A stretch of 64,000 nt of DNA from Tragulus kanchil (GCA_022376925.1 JAIOJX010000003.1:32994874-33058873), one strand, 5' to 3'. Counted from the stretch's first letter, positions 22,932 through 35,289 are shown. Numbers and translations are program-made. Notes: generated by a model not told the origin, from the sequence alone.

Positions 22932-23025
22932 ATTGTTGTTGTTATTCAGTCCCTAAGTCGTGTCTGACTCTTTGTGACCCCATGAACGGCAGCACACCAG
23001 GCTTCCCTATCCTTCAATATCTTTT
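22932..23025 (-). repeat. BovB/BovA 3' end fragment
   Basis: A short minus-strand tail with ttgttgttgttattcagtcc, cgtgtctgactctttgtgac, cccatgaacggcagcacacc and ggcttccctatccttcaat. It is 5'-truncated. Confidence 0.8.
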
Positions 23026-23624
23026 CTGTTACAAATATAGTAATACAAAGTTTAGAGACTCAATTTTATCCCAAGTTCTCCACAGCCTATCTGCACTTCT
23101 ATATGTTCATTAGACCTCATCCTGATCCTATGAAAAGTCAGCATATTGCCTGGAAAGAAAGTCTATCTGGAAGAAATTTCTTAGACTGGTCAGCTACAAT
23201 TAAAGTAAATACAACCCAAACTGGTAGATCTCAGAGACCCAGACCAGCCCTGCTGTGACTTTGAACTTGGCATTTCCACAACTGTAAAATGGTCATGACG
23301 ACAAATCTTGCTTCTTCCCACAAAGGTCTTAAATATCATGAGAAAATATTGACAAAGCATTTTGAATGTGTGGTTAAACATTCCTGGAACATCTCAGTGA
23401 ATGTAGAATTGGGAGTTTAAAGATCAAAGAAGGGAGTCTGATAAATGATGTACTTCAGTTTTTGGCCTCTTTCATTCAGCTTCCATGATTACTGGAATTA
23501 TTCTGCATATTCAGTTTTTCTTTTAAACTATTTTATGGTATTTTTCTTGAGAAGTAATATTTCTGGTCTCTTAAGTATCTTGTAAACTCTAATCTCTCTT
23601 CTGGTAAATCTGTCTTCAGTGGTG
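23026..23624. other. Unannotated unique sequence
   Basis: About 600 bp with no recognised element or exon. The composition is AT-rich and the open frames are short. Confidence 0.4.
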
Positions 23625-23836
23625 GTTGGATTAGATGGAGTCTCAGCCAGTAAAAAGTCTGCCCGCGATGCGGAAGACCTGGATTTGATCCCTGCATCTG
23701 GAAGTTTCCCTGGAGAAGGGAATGGCAACCCACTGCTGTATTCTTTCTTGGAGAACCCCCATGGACAGGGGAGCCTGGCAGGCTACAGTCCACGAGGTCA
23801 TAAAGAGTCGGACATGACTGAACAACTTTCACACTT
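23625..23836 (+). repeat. Bov-tA SINE
   Basis: A plus-strand Bov-tA with a diverged head (cagccagtaaaaagtctgcc) and a well kept tail (aagggaatggcaacccactg, catggacaggggagcctgg, gagtcggacatgactgaaca). It ends in actttcacacttt. Confidence 0.9.
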
Positions 23837-23845
23837 TACCAGCGG

Positions 23846-23963
23846 TGCTTACTAAGTCACTTAGGTTGTGTCCAACTCTTTGAGATGCTATGGACTGCAT
23901 CCTGCCAAGCTCCTCTGTCCAAGGAATTCTCCAGGAAAGAGTAATGGAGTGGGTTGCCTTCAG
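23846..23963 (-). repeat. BovA-type SINE tail, inverted next to Bov-tA
   Basis: A minus-strand tail with cttactaagtcacttaggtt, gtgtccaactctttgagatg and aattctccaggaaagagtaa. It is 5'-truncated. With the element ten bases upstream it forms an inverted SINE pair. Confidence 0.85.
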
Positions 23964-24597
23964 TGGTAGCAGAATGCATGACAGGAGAGTAAAACCTTCA
24001 TCATTGTGCAGCCAGGCCTTCTGCCGGGTACCACAACGCATCACTTCCGGAAACCTGATCTGCTCAGGGCACCCTTATCTAGCCTTCACCCTCCTCCACC
24101 TCATAGTACTGACATCCTGCCTGAAATATTCTTCTACCTGCCTTCTCTTATCTCATATTCTAGCCTCTGATTTGTCAACAATTTGCTCAACTCTCCCACC
24201 CAACAAAAGCAAACATCTGTCATTCTATGGTTTATAATACTTACCATGAGAAAAAATGAAATTAGAAACCTGAGTGAAATAGAAACTCAACACTTACTTG
24301 GCCATTGCAGTCTCAGTATAATACTGTAATATCTTAAAATTTAGGGGATCCGTGTATAATTTCTTCCATCTTAATAACCTTCAGGAAATAACATAAATGC
24401 TTTGTCATTTAGACAAAGCCGCTGCTCTCCAATAATGTTCAACCATTATTAAATGCCTAATAGATGTTTAAACATTGTTCTAGCCTAGTTGTTCCATGGA
24501 GAATAAGGCTTATGACCATGTGCAGAGGACAGCACAGGCCAGTGGAGGGGAGAAAACACGTCACATTACGTGAGCTTAGAGATATGAACACAGTCAA
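23964..24597. other. Unannotated unique sequence
   Basis: About 630 bp between SINEs with no recognised repeat or exon. Confidence 0.4.
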
Positions 24598-24730
24598 GTG
24601 GTTGTTATTTACTCACTAAGTCATGTCTGACTCTTTCGTGACTCCAAGGACTGTAGCCTTCCAGGCTACTCTGTCCATGGGATTCTCCAGGCACGAATAC
24701 TGGAATGGGTTACCATTCCCTTCTCCAGGT
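24598..24730 (-). repeat. BovA-type SINE tail
   Basis: Minus-strand fragment with actcactaagtcatgtctga, tctgtccatgggattctcca, ggcacgaatactggaatggg and ccattcccttctccagg. The tRNA head is absent. Confidence 0.87.
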
Positions 24731-25384
24731 GGGGTTGTACAGCCATTAAACCTGGAGTATGTGTGTATGTTTTGGGGTCAGGGGTGGGTTGAGAAAAGAT
24801 TCCCAAGATAGTTGACATTTGAAATAAGTTTCATTAGGTGAAAATGTTTTTGAGAAGCCAGGAGACTTGGGGCATAGATTGGTTCAGGCAGAACCCAGCA
24901 AATACATGGACTTTGAATACATCTATTGACTTTCAGGGAATAGTTTTGGACTGCAGTTGTTTCTGTTCTAGAGAAGGAAGGAAGAAGAAAAATTTAATTG
25001 CATTCTGACTGGCTTGTATACCTACTTGGGTTAAGGTATCTTCTCTTTCTCTACAGCAGAGCTAAGTCTGTCATTTCTGTGTAATATAATAATTTATATC
25101 TATATCATACTTTATATTTATTCAAGTGCTTTTGAAAAATTGCTAATGCCTGACCCTTACAACAAGCCCAGAAGTGAGGCAGAGATGGTATTATGTATCA
25201 CAGTCATTAACAGGATGGGCCCGGAGGCCAACAGGCCAGCTTCAGATTCTCCCAAGTTTGGGTCAATTAGCTCATTTCTCTGAGACACATTTTCTTTTAG
25301 CCTCTCACATGCCTGATGTCATGCTTCCCCTGACTGATCAGATTCTCTTATTGTGGCTGACATTCCACTTGACTGTAGGAAATC
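24731..25384. other. Unannotated unique sequence
   Basis: No confident call. Text near 25150-25190 (tgacccttacaacaagccca) is weakly MIR-like, but too diverged to claim. Confidence 0.35.
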
Positions 25385-25527
25385 CAATCATGGCGCTAGT
25401 GGTAAAGAATGGAGTAGAAAGTGGCAGCTCGCTTCAGTGTTCTTGCCTGGAGAACTCTGTGGACAGAAGAGTCTGGCCAGGCTACAGTCCAAGGGGCTGC
25501 AAAGGAGTTGGACCGAGCAAATGAGCA
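25385..25527 (+). repeat. Bov-tA SINE, degraded and internally deleted
   Basis: The head survives as atggcgctagtggtaaagaa and the tail as cagtgttcttgcctggagaa, ctctgtggacagaagagtct and aggctacagtccaaggggct. The box-B region between them is lost. Confidence 0.8.
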
Positions 25528-25914
25528 TACTGAATCCAACCACTGCCAGTTTTAGAAGCAGTAGAGAATGGAGATGCAGACAAAGAACCCTGGAGTCCTA
25601 TTGCCGAGGTTTAAATGGCAGCTCTGCTCCCCTCACATGGAAGAGCCACTGCTCCTCTCTGGAAGGTAGTATGTCACTGTCTGGAGAGCGAGTGTCCCTC
25701 ACGTCCCCTGCTCTTTTTCCATTTGGACTATTGGAAAAACTATAGCTTGACTACACGAACATTTGTCAGCAAAGCAATGTCTCTGTATTTAATACACTGT
25801 CTAGTTTGTCATGCCTTTCCTCCCAAGAATCAATTGTCTTTTAATTTTATGGCTGCCCTCACCGTTCACAGTGATTTTTCAGCCCAGGAAAGTAAAGTCT
25901 GTCACTGTTTCCAC

Positions 25915-26216
25915 TTTTTACTCATCTGTTTGCCATGAAGTGATGGGAACCAGAAACTTAAATGCCTTTTCTAATCCAGCTTGGACATCCGGAATTTCTT
26001 GGTTCACATACTGCTGAAGCCTAGCTTGAAGGATTTTGAGCATTAACTTGTGAGGATATGAAATGAGTGCAATTGTATGGTAGTTTGAACATTCTTTGGC
26101 ATTGCCTTTCCTTGATATTGGAATGAAAACTGATTTTTTTCCAGTCTTGTGGCCACTGCCGAGTTTTCCAAATTTGTTGACATACTGAGTACAGCACTTG
26201 CACAGCATCATCTTTT
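25915..26216 (-). pseudogene. BovB LINE ORF2 fragment with internal deletion
   Basis: The minus strand keeps a 97-residue open frame (25918-26211) that I recognise as part of the BovB reverse-transcriptase protein. It includes the conserved text KKSVFIPISRKGNAKECSNY, followed by HTIALIS, LKILQARLQQYVNQEIPDVQ and AG. It then jumps to VPITSWQTDE, which in the full-length protein lies far downstream. The catalytic palm, with the YADD-type motif, is therefore deleted. The protein would be non-functional and is best read as a retrotransposon pseudogene. Confidence 0.82.
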
Positions 26217-26225
26217 AAGGTTTTT

Positions 26226-26330
26226 TTTAATTGACATTTGTTATTTTTTTATTTGAAGGATAATTGCTTTACCGAGTTGTGATGCCTTCTGTCACACAGC
26301 AACATGAATCGGTCATAGGGATTTTATTTC
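26226..26330 (-). repeat. Artiodactyl L1 3' end fragment
   Basis: Minus-strand L1 3' UTR text, attatttgaaggataattgc-like, then tttaccgagttgtgatgcct and cagcaacatgaatcggtcat. It is related to the longer copy at 31250-31520. Confidence 0.55.
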
Positions 26331-27655
26331 AATAGACAAAATTTATTACTTTCTTACTAGGGATAGAGAAGAAAATAATATATTTTCTTATCTTCCTCCC
26401 CTTCCTTTCTTTCTCCTCCACCACCCAATTTTAATCCATTACATGTATTTTCTTTGTGTTTGCTTTTCTTTATTAGGTAGGATTATACTGCTATTACTTG
26501 TTTTGTCAGCTTTAAATAGTATTCTTTGAATCCTGAGTGACAGAGGTGAGAAATTAGTATTCTTCATCATTAGTTTTTTCCCCTCTTTCTCTCCATATTT
26601 TTATTAGTCATTCTACACACACACAAATTACTTTTCTTCCATTCCACCCTAATTGTTTATATTTTTGCTTCTTAGTTGTACAGATAAATATAATCAATTC
26701 TCAATACCATCATCAGGTCTCTTTTCATAGTCCTCTTTGGTCTTCTGGAGTTTCTACTAGATCTATGGTATTGCCTGAGTCATTGTATTGAGAAATACAA
26801 CTTGCAGCTTTATACTTGAATAGCAATTTAGCTGGATATAAAAGACTTATGTTGATTTTATTTTTCCTTAAAGACTTCTTGGTAGGGTTACTCTTATGTT
26901 GAATTAAGTAATGTGGGGAAGTCTGTATTCAGCCTTATTTTTCCCCTTTGTAAGTAACCTCTATTGTTTGCCTAGTATCCAGGAAAGTCTTTATATTCAA
27001 AATTTATTAATATATGACAATATGTCTCACTGTGGACAACACTGAGCAAATATTCCCTGGCATACAATGCATGCTTTCATATGTTAAATTCAAATATTTT
27101 TATATTTATGCTTATTCTATTGTATTGTTTTAATTTTACGCTTTGATGAAAGGACTCCAGTGTCTACATTGCATTTCTTTTTAATGTTTTTGCTGAGTTT
27201 AATCTCATTCCTATACTTGATATGACTACTGTATTTTTGGCAGTATTTTCCTCTGATTTCTATCCAGTATTGCATTTACTTTTGAGATATTTTCACTATC
27301 CATTTCCTAAACGATACCAGCTAATTTTTTAATTTCCTCATATCTCTACATTAATTCCCTTAGTTCTTGGATTTCTGCTTTGTGGCCTTGCTTCAGAGTG
27401 ACAAACTATCAAATTATTTTTTAAAAATCAAGGTAAATTTACATGTGTTTCATAGTATCATTTAAAAAAATTAGCATATATATTCAATTTATTCTGTCAT
27501 CATTACTCTTCTAAGTATTTTATAAATGCTAGTTCATTTAATCATCATACTATCCCTGTGCAGTATGTATTAACATAAACTCCATTTAGAAACTAAGGGA
27601 AATGAGGCACTAAGATACGAATTAACTTACTTCAGTGATTTGTAAGTACACAGTC
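26331..27655. other. AT-rich stretch, possibly ancient L1
   Basis: About 1.3 kb of T-rich sequence. Pieces such as ctggatataaaagacttatg, atatgacaatatgtctcact and gtggccttgcttcagagtg resemble the complement of old L1M 3' regions. The match is too weak for boundaries. The last 80 bp (27575-27655) also look MIR-like. Confidence 0.35.
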
Positions 27656-27659
27656 TGTT

Positions 27660-27806
27660 CCAGACCTGGGTTTGATCCCTGGGTTGGGAAGATCCCCTAG
27701 AAAGGGAAAGACTACTCACTCCAGTATTCTTGCATGGAGAATTCCATGGCTTGCCCATGAAACTCAAAGAACAGACACGACTGAATGACTTTCACTAACT
27801 AACTCC
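27660..27806 (+). repeat. Bov-tA SINE, 5'-truncated
   Basis: It starts within the tRNA part (cctgggtttgatccctgggt) and continues with tgggaagatcccctagaaag, cactccagtattcttgcatg and gacacgactgaatgactttc. Confidence 0.87.
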
Positions 27807-28929
27807 CAGACTCCACTATGTTATTGACGATGCTAGACTGCCTCCCAGGTGAGTATTCTTGGTTATTTATGTTTTATTATTTGTTTCTTTTTCTTGTTAT
27901 ATCTCATTTTTTGTTTTTGTTTTTGTGCCCATTGTTGAAAAAGGTGCATTTTTCTGGACCAACCATTGTAGGTATTCCAGATGTGGAGGAGAAACCAGAG
28001 CTAGGTTCCAGGTGGTAGCAATTCTGTACTGTTTCATGTAGTTTCTACTTCTCACCAATCCTTGGGTATAGGCAGTATAACACAGTGCAAAGATTACCTT
28101 GAACCCTGTTGTCACATGACAAACTCCTTCTGTATGCATATGGCAGTTTTTTGTATGATTTTATTTAGACTTCCCTCTTCTGCGTCTCAAAAATGAATGC
28201 AGGTGCAGTGTTGCTTCTTCTGCCCAATTCTGTGTTGCAAACAAGGATCTAGGCTTAACGACTCAACTGCACCCCTCACATCTGAGGGTTGGCATTTTGC
28301 TTCTTTCCGATCTGTGCAGAAGCTACCCGGTGGCCTGCTTGCGGCCAGAGAGTTCACTGTGCATTCCTCTCAACTTCCTCCCACTCGCCCCCTGCTCTGC
28401 CCTGCCTGGTCTCCACTGCTTTTGGCAGCCCTTACACCTCCTTTTGGGCCGTGGAGATTTGGGCTGTCTCTCACTTTTGCAGAAAACGAAGTTTGCATTT
28501 TTGTTTCCCATTCTCCTTGTTGCTTTTGGATGTTCTCCAGCAGGAAAGTGGGGGATACGCTAGCTGCGTGGAACACATTCAGACCATAAGTGCCCCTTTA
28601 CATTTCTATACTTCCATGCCTTCCACAGCCAAAGACCCTGAAACTAAAGTTACTAAATCTCTGACAAGAATGGCTAATAAGATGATTATAAAGTTTTTCA
28701 TGAATGATCTGTTATGACCGAGAGAATGGGAGCGAGGGTGAACACTGCTGGCCTCATTTGATTAGGCTTACGCCGCCAGACTCTATTGAAATCACTTTTT
28801 ACCCTATTCTCATTGATGAATGTTACTACTATGCTGTTTACTTCCTCAACCGGATTACAAATGAATGCAATTAAAATTCTAAAGTAAAAAAAACAAACCC
28901 TGTTGCCCTCATTTCATGCACACCTAAAG
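27807..28929. other. Unannotated sequence with a GC-richer patch
   Basis: I cannot name a repeat or exon here. 28196-28600 is visibly richer in G and C than its surroundings and holds overlapping open frames of 88 to 142 residues, none with a recognisable domain. It may be an unfamiliar retroelement fragment or unique DNA. Confidence 0.35.
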
Positions 28930-31145
28930 CGTCTAGATTCATACACGGTATCTATTCAATGTGTGCAATGATATAAAGTAAAAACGCTATTCAGCTTAAA
29001 GGTTCTTTTGTGGTTATGACTGAATTATTGAAGGAAAAGTATGGTTCTCCCATGTCATTTTAATAAAACATGCAACAAAATGGAAAATAGTAAAATAAAA
29101 TATGCTCCTGAGTAATAATCAGCTAAGCAAACATTTATTTTAAAAGTCATTCAATCCAGTCTCAAGATATTCTAGTAAACTGAGCTTTTAAAAAATTATG
29201 TCTTTACCATATGAATGCTTGGAATAAAGATCAGTGTCATTTTCTACTCCTGAGTTTAAAAACTATCTGTAGCGAAATGCTGTTGAGAGCAAAGATAGTT
29301 TCAGAAGCTTTCTTGCAGCACTCAGTCTGCAAAGAGGAAGAAAGAAATATGTGCATTTACTGTTCCCTTGACTTTCACACTTTAAGCCTTCCTTCTATTT
29401 TCCAGGTCAAAATACTGTCCATGTTTGCATATGAACATTATTTTAAAGTTTATATATGTTTTTTCCCATATTTAATCCCATTTGATTAATATATGTAAGT
29501 TTTAATATTCCATTTCCCTTTTCATTAAATATTGACTTCAGAAACGGAAAGAATTTGTTGCAGGAAAGAGCTAATTTTATCAATGTTAAATAAAATTGGT
29601 ATTTAAGCTAAAGCATGGTCTTCTTCTTCACCTCTCAATCCTCCATAATGCCTTTTATGCCCTAATTATGGTTTGTCGGGCCTATAATTTGGCTATAATT
29701 TGCTTCTCTGAGAAAAGTTTAAGAAATGAATCACTTGTTTTTAATCCTTATTAGTGAGATTTTTTTTCCTTCTTGATTTTCTCACCTTCTAATTTTCAAT
29801 ACAACTGATGAATCATGAAGTCACTGGGATTTTCCTAAGCACGTTTGGCATTTTCTTTGAATTTCTTGTCTGTAAAGAAGTCTAATTTAGGATTTTTATG
29901 ACAGGAAGACATCATTTATTGCCTGAATAAAATATGTGTTAGTGAAACAGATTAAGTGAGGAACTGCTATATGATGTAACTTGAAAACTTGATATTGTTA
30001 TACTATATTTTTTGAATAATACCTTATTATTCTATGTTGATATTTACTGCAGTAAACGTCTAGATTAAAAGGCTATTCAATGTGTGCAATGGTTTCTTTT
30101 TTGTGGTTATGACTGAATTATTGAAGGAAAAGTATGGTTCTCCCATGTCATTTTAATAAAACATGCAACAAAATGGAAAATAGTAAAATAAAATATGCTC
30201 CTGAGTAATAATCAGCTAAGCAAACATTTATTTTAAAAGTCATTCAATCCAGTCTCAAGATATTCTAGTAAACTGAGCTTTTAAAAAATTATGTCTTTAC
30301 CATATGAATGCTTGGAATAAAGATCAGTGTCATTTTCTACTCCTGAGTTTAAAAACTATCTGTAGCGAAATGCTGTTGAGAGCAAAGATAGTTTCAGAAG
30401 CTTTCTTGCAGCACTCAGTCTGCAAAGAGGAAGAAAGAAATATGTGCATTTACTGTTCCCTTGACTTTCACACTTTAAGCCTTCCTTCTATTTTCCAGGT
30501 CAAAATACTGTCCATGTTTGCATATGAACATTATTTTAAAGTTTATATATGTTTTTTCCCATATTTAATCCCATTTGATTAATATATGTAAGTTTTAATA
30601 TTCCATTTCCCTTTTCATTAAATATTGACTTCAGAAACGGAAAGAATTTGTTGCAGGAAAGAGCTAATTTTATCAATGTTAAATAAAATTGGTATTTAAG
30701 CTAAAGCATGGTCTTCTTCTTCACCTCTCAATCCTCCATAATGCCTTTTATGCCCTAATTATGGTTTGTCGGGCCTATAATTTGGCTATAATTTGCTTCT
30801 CTGAGAAAAGTTTAAGAAATGAATCACTTGTTTTTAATCCTTATTAGTGAGATTTTTTTTCCTTCTTGATTTTCTCACCTTCTAATTTTCAATACAACTG
30901 ATGAATCATGAAGTCACTGGGATTTTCCTAAGCACGTTTGGCATTTTCTTTGAATTTCTTGTCTGTAAAGAAGTCTAATTTAGGATTTTTATGACAGGAA
31001 GACATCATTTATTGCCTGAATAAAATATGTGTTAGTGAAACAGATTAAGTGAGGAACTGCTATATGATGTAACTTGAAAACTTGATATTGTTATACTATA
31101 TTTTTTGAATAATACCTTATTATTCTATGTTGATATTTACTGCAG
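28930..31145. repeat. Tandem duplication I (two ~1.1 kb copies)
   Basis: Positions 28930-30052 recur at 30057-31145. The start of copy 2 is compressed: cgtctagattaaaaggctattcaa stands for a longer version in copy 1, and about 34 bases are lost. After that the offset is a constant 1093. The segment is AT-rich and non-coding. A 92-residue open frame appears in both copies with no recognisable domain. Confidence 0.92.
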
Positions 31146-31249
31146 CCTGTTCATTTTAAAGTTGTCTAAATTATATTAATAAAGTAAAAGTAATGCCCTT
31201 TACAATTAAAGTTACATGTTATATGATCTTCAAATGTTAAAGATCATTA

Positions 31250-31520
31250 TAAGTGCTTTTTATAAAAATGGTGGTGGGGGGGGTAATTGCTTTACAATGT
31301 TATGTCAGTTTCTTCTGTACAATGAAGTAAATAAACCATGTATACATACATCCTGCCCTCTTGGACCTCCCATCCATCCCCATCCCACCCCCCTGGGTCA
31401 TCACAGAGCACTAAGCGGAGCTCCCTGTGCTATACAGCAGGTTTCCACGAGCTAGCTCACACATGGCAGTGCACACATGTCAATCAACATCTCCTAATGC
31501 ATCCACCCCTTCTTCCTCCA
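31250..31520 (-). repeat. Artiodactyl L1 3' UTR
   Basis: The complement of the L1 3' end: ggtaattgctttacaatgtt, atgtcagtttcttctgtaca, catcacagagcactaagcgg and agctccctgtgctatacagc. The matching plus-strand version is at 37637-37808. Confidence 0.72.
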
Positions 31521-31832
31521 GCCTCTACATCCACACATCTGTTCTTTACATATGTGTCTCGATTTCTGCTCTCTTCATTTTCATTGGAGACTTTGAGTGT
31601 TGGTTCAATGTTAGTAGATACTCAATGGTCAATGAACAGTTGGAGGAATGAGTGAATGAGGTCTAGTCAAGGTAGAGTGATCAGCTCATCCCAGTTTTCC
31701 CAGCATTGTCCTGCTTTTCAAACTGATAGTCACGTGTCCTGGGAAACTTTCAGTCCCTGGCAGCCTTAACTGTAGGTCACTACAGAAAAAGTAAGCTTAC
31801 TTCACATACCTTCTGCTTTGTTTCAGGACAGG
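31521..31832. other. Unannotated unique sequence
   Basis: About 310 bp with no recognised repeat. A MIR/L2-like fragment (gttggttcaatgttagtaga, then atgaacagttggaggaatga) is possible near 31598-31655. Confidence 0.35.
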
Positions 31833-32030
31833 GGTCAGCACACAAGGGCCCCTGGGCCAAAGCCAGCCTGCAGCTTGTTTTATAAATTAGTCAAAAGTCT
31901 GCTGGAATAGAGCAGTACCCATTCACTTATGTATTGTCTAGGGCTGCTTTCCCACTACAGTGATTAGTTGCAGGAAACTGTACGGTCTGCAAAGCTGAAA
32001 AGTTTACTATTTTCTTTATAAAAAATATTT
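31833..32030 (+). mobile_element. hAT-Charlie-like MITE remnant
   Basis: The start, caggggtcagcacacaaggg, is a decayed copy of the common ggggtcagcaaa-type terminal repeat. Internal text (ttcacttatgtattgtctag, ggctgctttcccactaca, acggtctgcaaagctgaaaa) follows the usual order. The right end is lost in an AT-rich junction. Confidence 0.68.
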
Positions 32031-32077
32031 CTGTAGCCATACATTCCATAATCTATTTATTATTGTAATTATTATTA

Positions 32078-32409
32078 TTATTATTTTTGGCTGAGCCAAG
32101 TCTGTGGTGCTGTGCGTGGGCTTTCTCTAGTGGCAGTGTGTGGGGGCGACTCTTTCATGCAGTGCATGGGCTTCTCATTATGATGCTGTCTCTTCTTGCT
32201 CAGCACAGGCTCCAGGTTTGCAGGCTTCAGAAGTTGCAGCAAGCTGGCTCAACAATTACAGCTGCCAGGCTCTGGAGCCCAGGCTCAGAAGTTGCAGTGC
32301 ATGGGCTTCATTGCTCTGAAGCATGTGGAATCTTCCCAGGCCAGAGATCAAACCTGTGCCCCTAGCAGTGGCAGGCAGATTTTTATCCACTGGGCTACCA
32401 GGGAAGTCC
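32078..32409 (-). repeat. CHR-type SINE, near full length
   Basis: A minus-strand tRNA SINE of about 330 bp. The plus strand shows a (tta)n/tttttggctg start, then ggctttctctagtggcagtg, gtgggggcgactctttcatg and aatcttcccaggccagagat. The end, gggctaccagggaagtcc, is the complement of the head. Confidence 0.88.
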
Positions 32410-33684
32410 TATTCTGTGTTTTATCCATTTTACACAATTACAAGAGCATCTCTTTAGAAAATAGCTTCTGAAAATGTGCGATGACATTAGAACAAAGATA
32501 TTATCTATGACTTGGAAGCAAAAGAAAATCTATTCACATATTTTAACCTCCCACTCTAGGTTAGCTACTGTGCTAAGCTTTAGAAATAAATGTGAAAAGA
32601 AAGAAGATGCTACCTGTTCCCTTGGGAAACTCATTCTATAGTCAAAGAAAGAAGCAGGCAATGTTGGTAAAATGTAAACAAAATATAAATGCATGCAGAT
32701 GCATTCAAATGAAATATTTTAGATCAGAGGGGATCACGCTTTAAGACAGCAGTCTTGTTTAAATTTTTGCTTTTTTATCCACTAAAACAGTTATCCTTTA
32801 TTCACCACCTCAGTGTTAGGATCAAGAAGAAAGTGGGGGGAAAGCAGGAACCTTGGCTCCTTAATTTCTTGATTGAAGATTGTGACATACACCTGTCACT
32901 TAACACTTCAGTGACTGCACTGTCAGATTAGAACTTTCTTCATCATTCTCATGGGCTTTTCAGTTAGAGCTAGCATAATAAAGATAGAACAAGCAGGACC
33001 ATTTATGGAGAAGTTGAGATTTAAACCAAACTTAAAAAAGATGACACTTCTGAGTCAGACTTGCTAAGATCTCACAGGGCATTCTTAGCAAAAATATGGA
33101 CTCAGAGGGAAAAAAAGAGATAAAATGTGGTAGAAAAAGTAAACCAATCCAGATTAGAGAAATACAGAAGAAAAAAAATTTTCAAGGAAAGTATAACAGG
33201 AGCTTATTAAACTCTTCTTATATGGTAGCTTTGTAATCCTGGATTCAGCTATGCCTGAATTCTATTCATATACATTTTAGCAATGGGAACCATTAAAATC
33301 CATTTTTCACTTATATTTGATTCAGTTGATATTTTTATCACTTGTAATTGGTAAAATCTCAACTAATGCATAGTGTTTCTTAAAAAGTTCCTCTGAAATG
33401 GCAGAGAAAAATTAAAATGAATCTGTGACAACTTGTAAGTGTAGCCCAGAGAAGTCTAGCACATATATACAACATTCTTCTTTCAGATTTCCCATTTTCT
33501 TTTAAAATTCACGCGGATTTTGTGTCATTCCTCATAATGTGGCTTTTTAAATAATAAAAAATGTATGCTTTAGACCGAAAGGAAAATAATTAAACTTACA
33601 CGTGCCTTGTCCTTGCCCAAGTGGTCTACATATCTCATTGCACAAAATGTCACACAAACATTACGCAAAAAATTTTTCTTCTTT
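32410..33684. other. Unannotated unique sequence
   Basis: About 1.3 kb of AT-rich DNA with no recognised repeat, exon or RNA gene. Confidence 0.45.
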
Positions 33685-33800
33685 ACATGTAAGAAACCTG
33701 AGGCTCAGTGAGATTAAGTAATTTACCAAGCTCACACAGCTATAGACTGAAATGTCAGTATTTAAATTCAGATCGAGTTTCATGCCAAATCTTAACTGTT
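33685..33800 (+). repeat. MIR SINE fragment
   Basis: It matches the MIR core and 3' side: gaaacctgaggctcagtgag, attaagtaatttaccaagct, cacacagctatagactga, then aaattcagatcgagttt. Confidence 0.8.
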
Positions 33801-34789
33801 GCCCTGAGACCCTATGATATTACGGAGTAGAAAGCATACAGAGCTGAGAGGCATCAGAATCAAGATGTACTTAGAGATGTGTCAGGTCACCTCATGGACA
33901 TGGAATACAGGTTTAGATATAAGAACAACAGCAGCAAAAATAGCCTTTTCAATGTATCTCATATGCGTCAGGCACTGTGAACTCGAAGACCTTGGAAGGA
34001 ACTACCAAGCTAGCCAAGTAATATGACCTTATGCAGGAAATTAAATTCAGCTGTGTGTAGTTTATACCCCCAAGAGGTCTTGACATTCCAGTAACCATTG
34101 TTGTGCCACTGAACTGATGTGACACAGAAACAATGTGGCAGAATCGGTAACACAAATGACCTGCCAAAGCTATAGTGTGCAATGGAGGGCGCCATCTTGG
34201 GAGAGTGGATCACCCTCCCCGTTCCTCCCCCTGGGCACAGGTGCGAACAGAACGTCAGTGCCGGAATGCCTGATGAGGAGAACTTTTTGTTCTATGTCAC
34301 TGCTGTTTCAATCTTGGTTAGTCTTTTATCCTGGAACCTGTGACTCACTGGCTGATGATAAGTAATAGCAATTACTAGGTATGTTTTTTTTTTTAACATA
34401 GCAATATATTTTAAAAACTACTTTGAAAAGCAATTTATGATATGAGCATGGCCTACAGATTTTAAGTTTCATCCAAGGTAACTTCATGTACTAATATATT
34501 ATGCCCATATACATATATGATGCCTTCTTGTAAACTGTATTTTTTTTAAGCAAAAAATACTTTGTGTGTCTACATACCAGAAAAACACATGACAAGCAAG
34601 TTACTACCCCGTTAATGATCCAGACTAATGAAGGCTAGAAAACTCACATCCTCAAGCAGACTATTTTTCACCCCTATTTTGTGAAGGGAGAAATTAGAAG
34701 CAGAATTTTATTTTTTCATTCATGTTACCACAGATATGTGCCTAGTGTGCCACAGTTTCTAAGACCCAAGTCATCCTAATTAATTCTCA
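33801..34789. other. Unannotated unique sequence
   Basis: About 990 bp with no confident repeat or exon. It includes a poly-T run near 34387 and a short GC-rich patch (34185-34250). Confidence 0.4.
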
Positions 34790-34930
34790 GAACAGCTCTT
34801 AAGGTAGATCACAGTCCTCTTAGAGAAAAGGAAATCATAATCCTGGAATGTAAATGATCTACCTGAGGTCACACTGTAGTAAAGACTGGAGTGACAACTC
34901 CGGTGTCTGGACCCAATCCTATTTCTTCCC
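34790..34930 (+). repeat. MIR-like fragment
   Basis: A weak MIR resemblance: tctcagaacagctcttaagg, gaaatcataatcctggaatg, ctacctgaggtcacactgta and ggtgtctggacccaatccta. Confidence 0.5.
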
Positions 34931-35289
34931 CAGCCCACCATCACTTCCCTTCACTTGCTACAGTGTAAGGTTGGCATGGAGAGAATTTCTAAATAAACAA
35001 ACAAACCCACAAAACCCAAAATGTTGCAATGAACTAGGAGTACAGGTATTTCTTTGAGGGCCTGAATTCAATCCTTTCAGATAAATACCAAGAAATGGAA
35101 TTACTGAATCATAGAGTAGGCCATTAAAAAAAAAAAAATTTAAACTGTTCTCTGTAGTGGCTGCATCATTTTACATTCCCACTAACAATGGAATAGTGTT
35201 CCAATTTGTCTATATCCTCACCAACACTTGTTATTATCACTTATTGTTGCTGTTGGTATTTTTGGTTGTTGTTATTTTTTTACAGTTTT

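Noticed and set aside
28289..28717. 142-residue open frame as a coding exon
   Set aside because: Frames of similar length overlap it in other phases and on the other strand. This is expected in a GC-rich patch and no family resemblance is seen.
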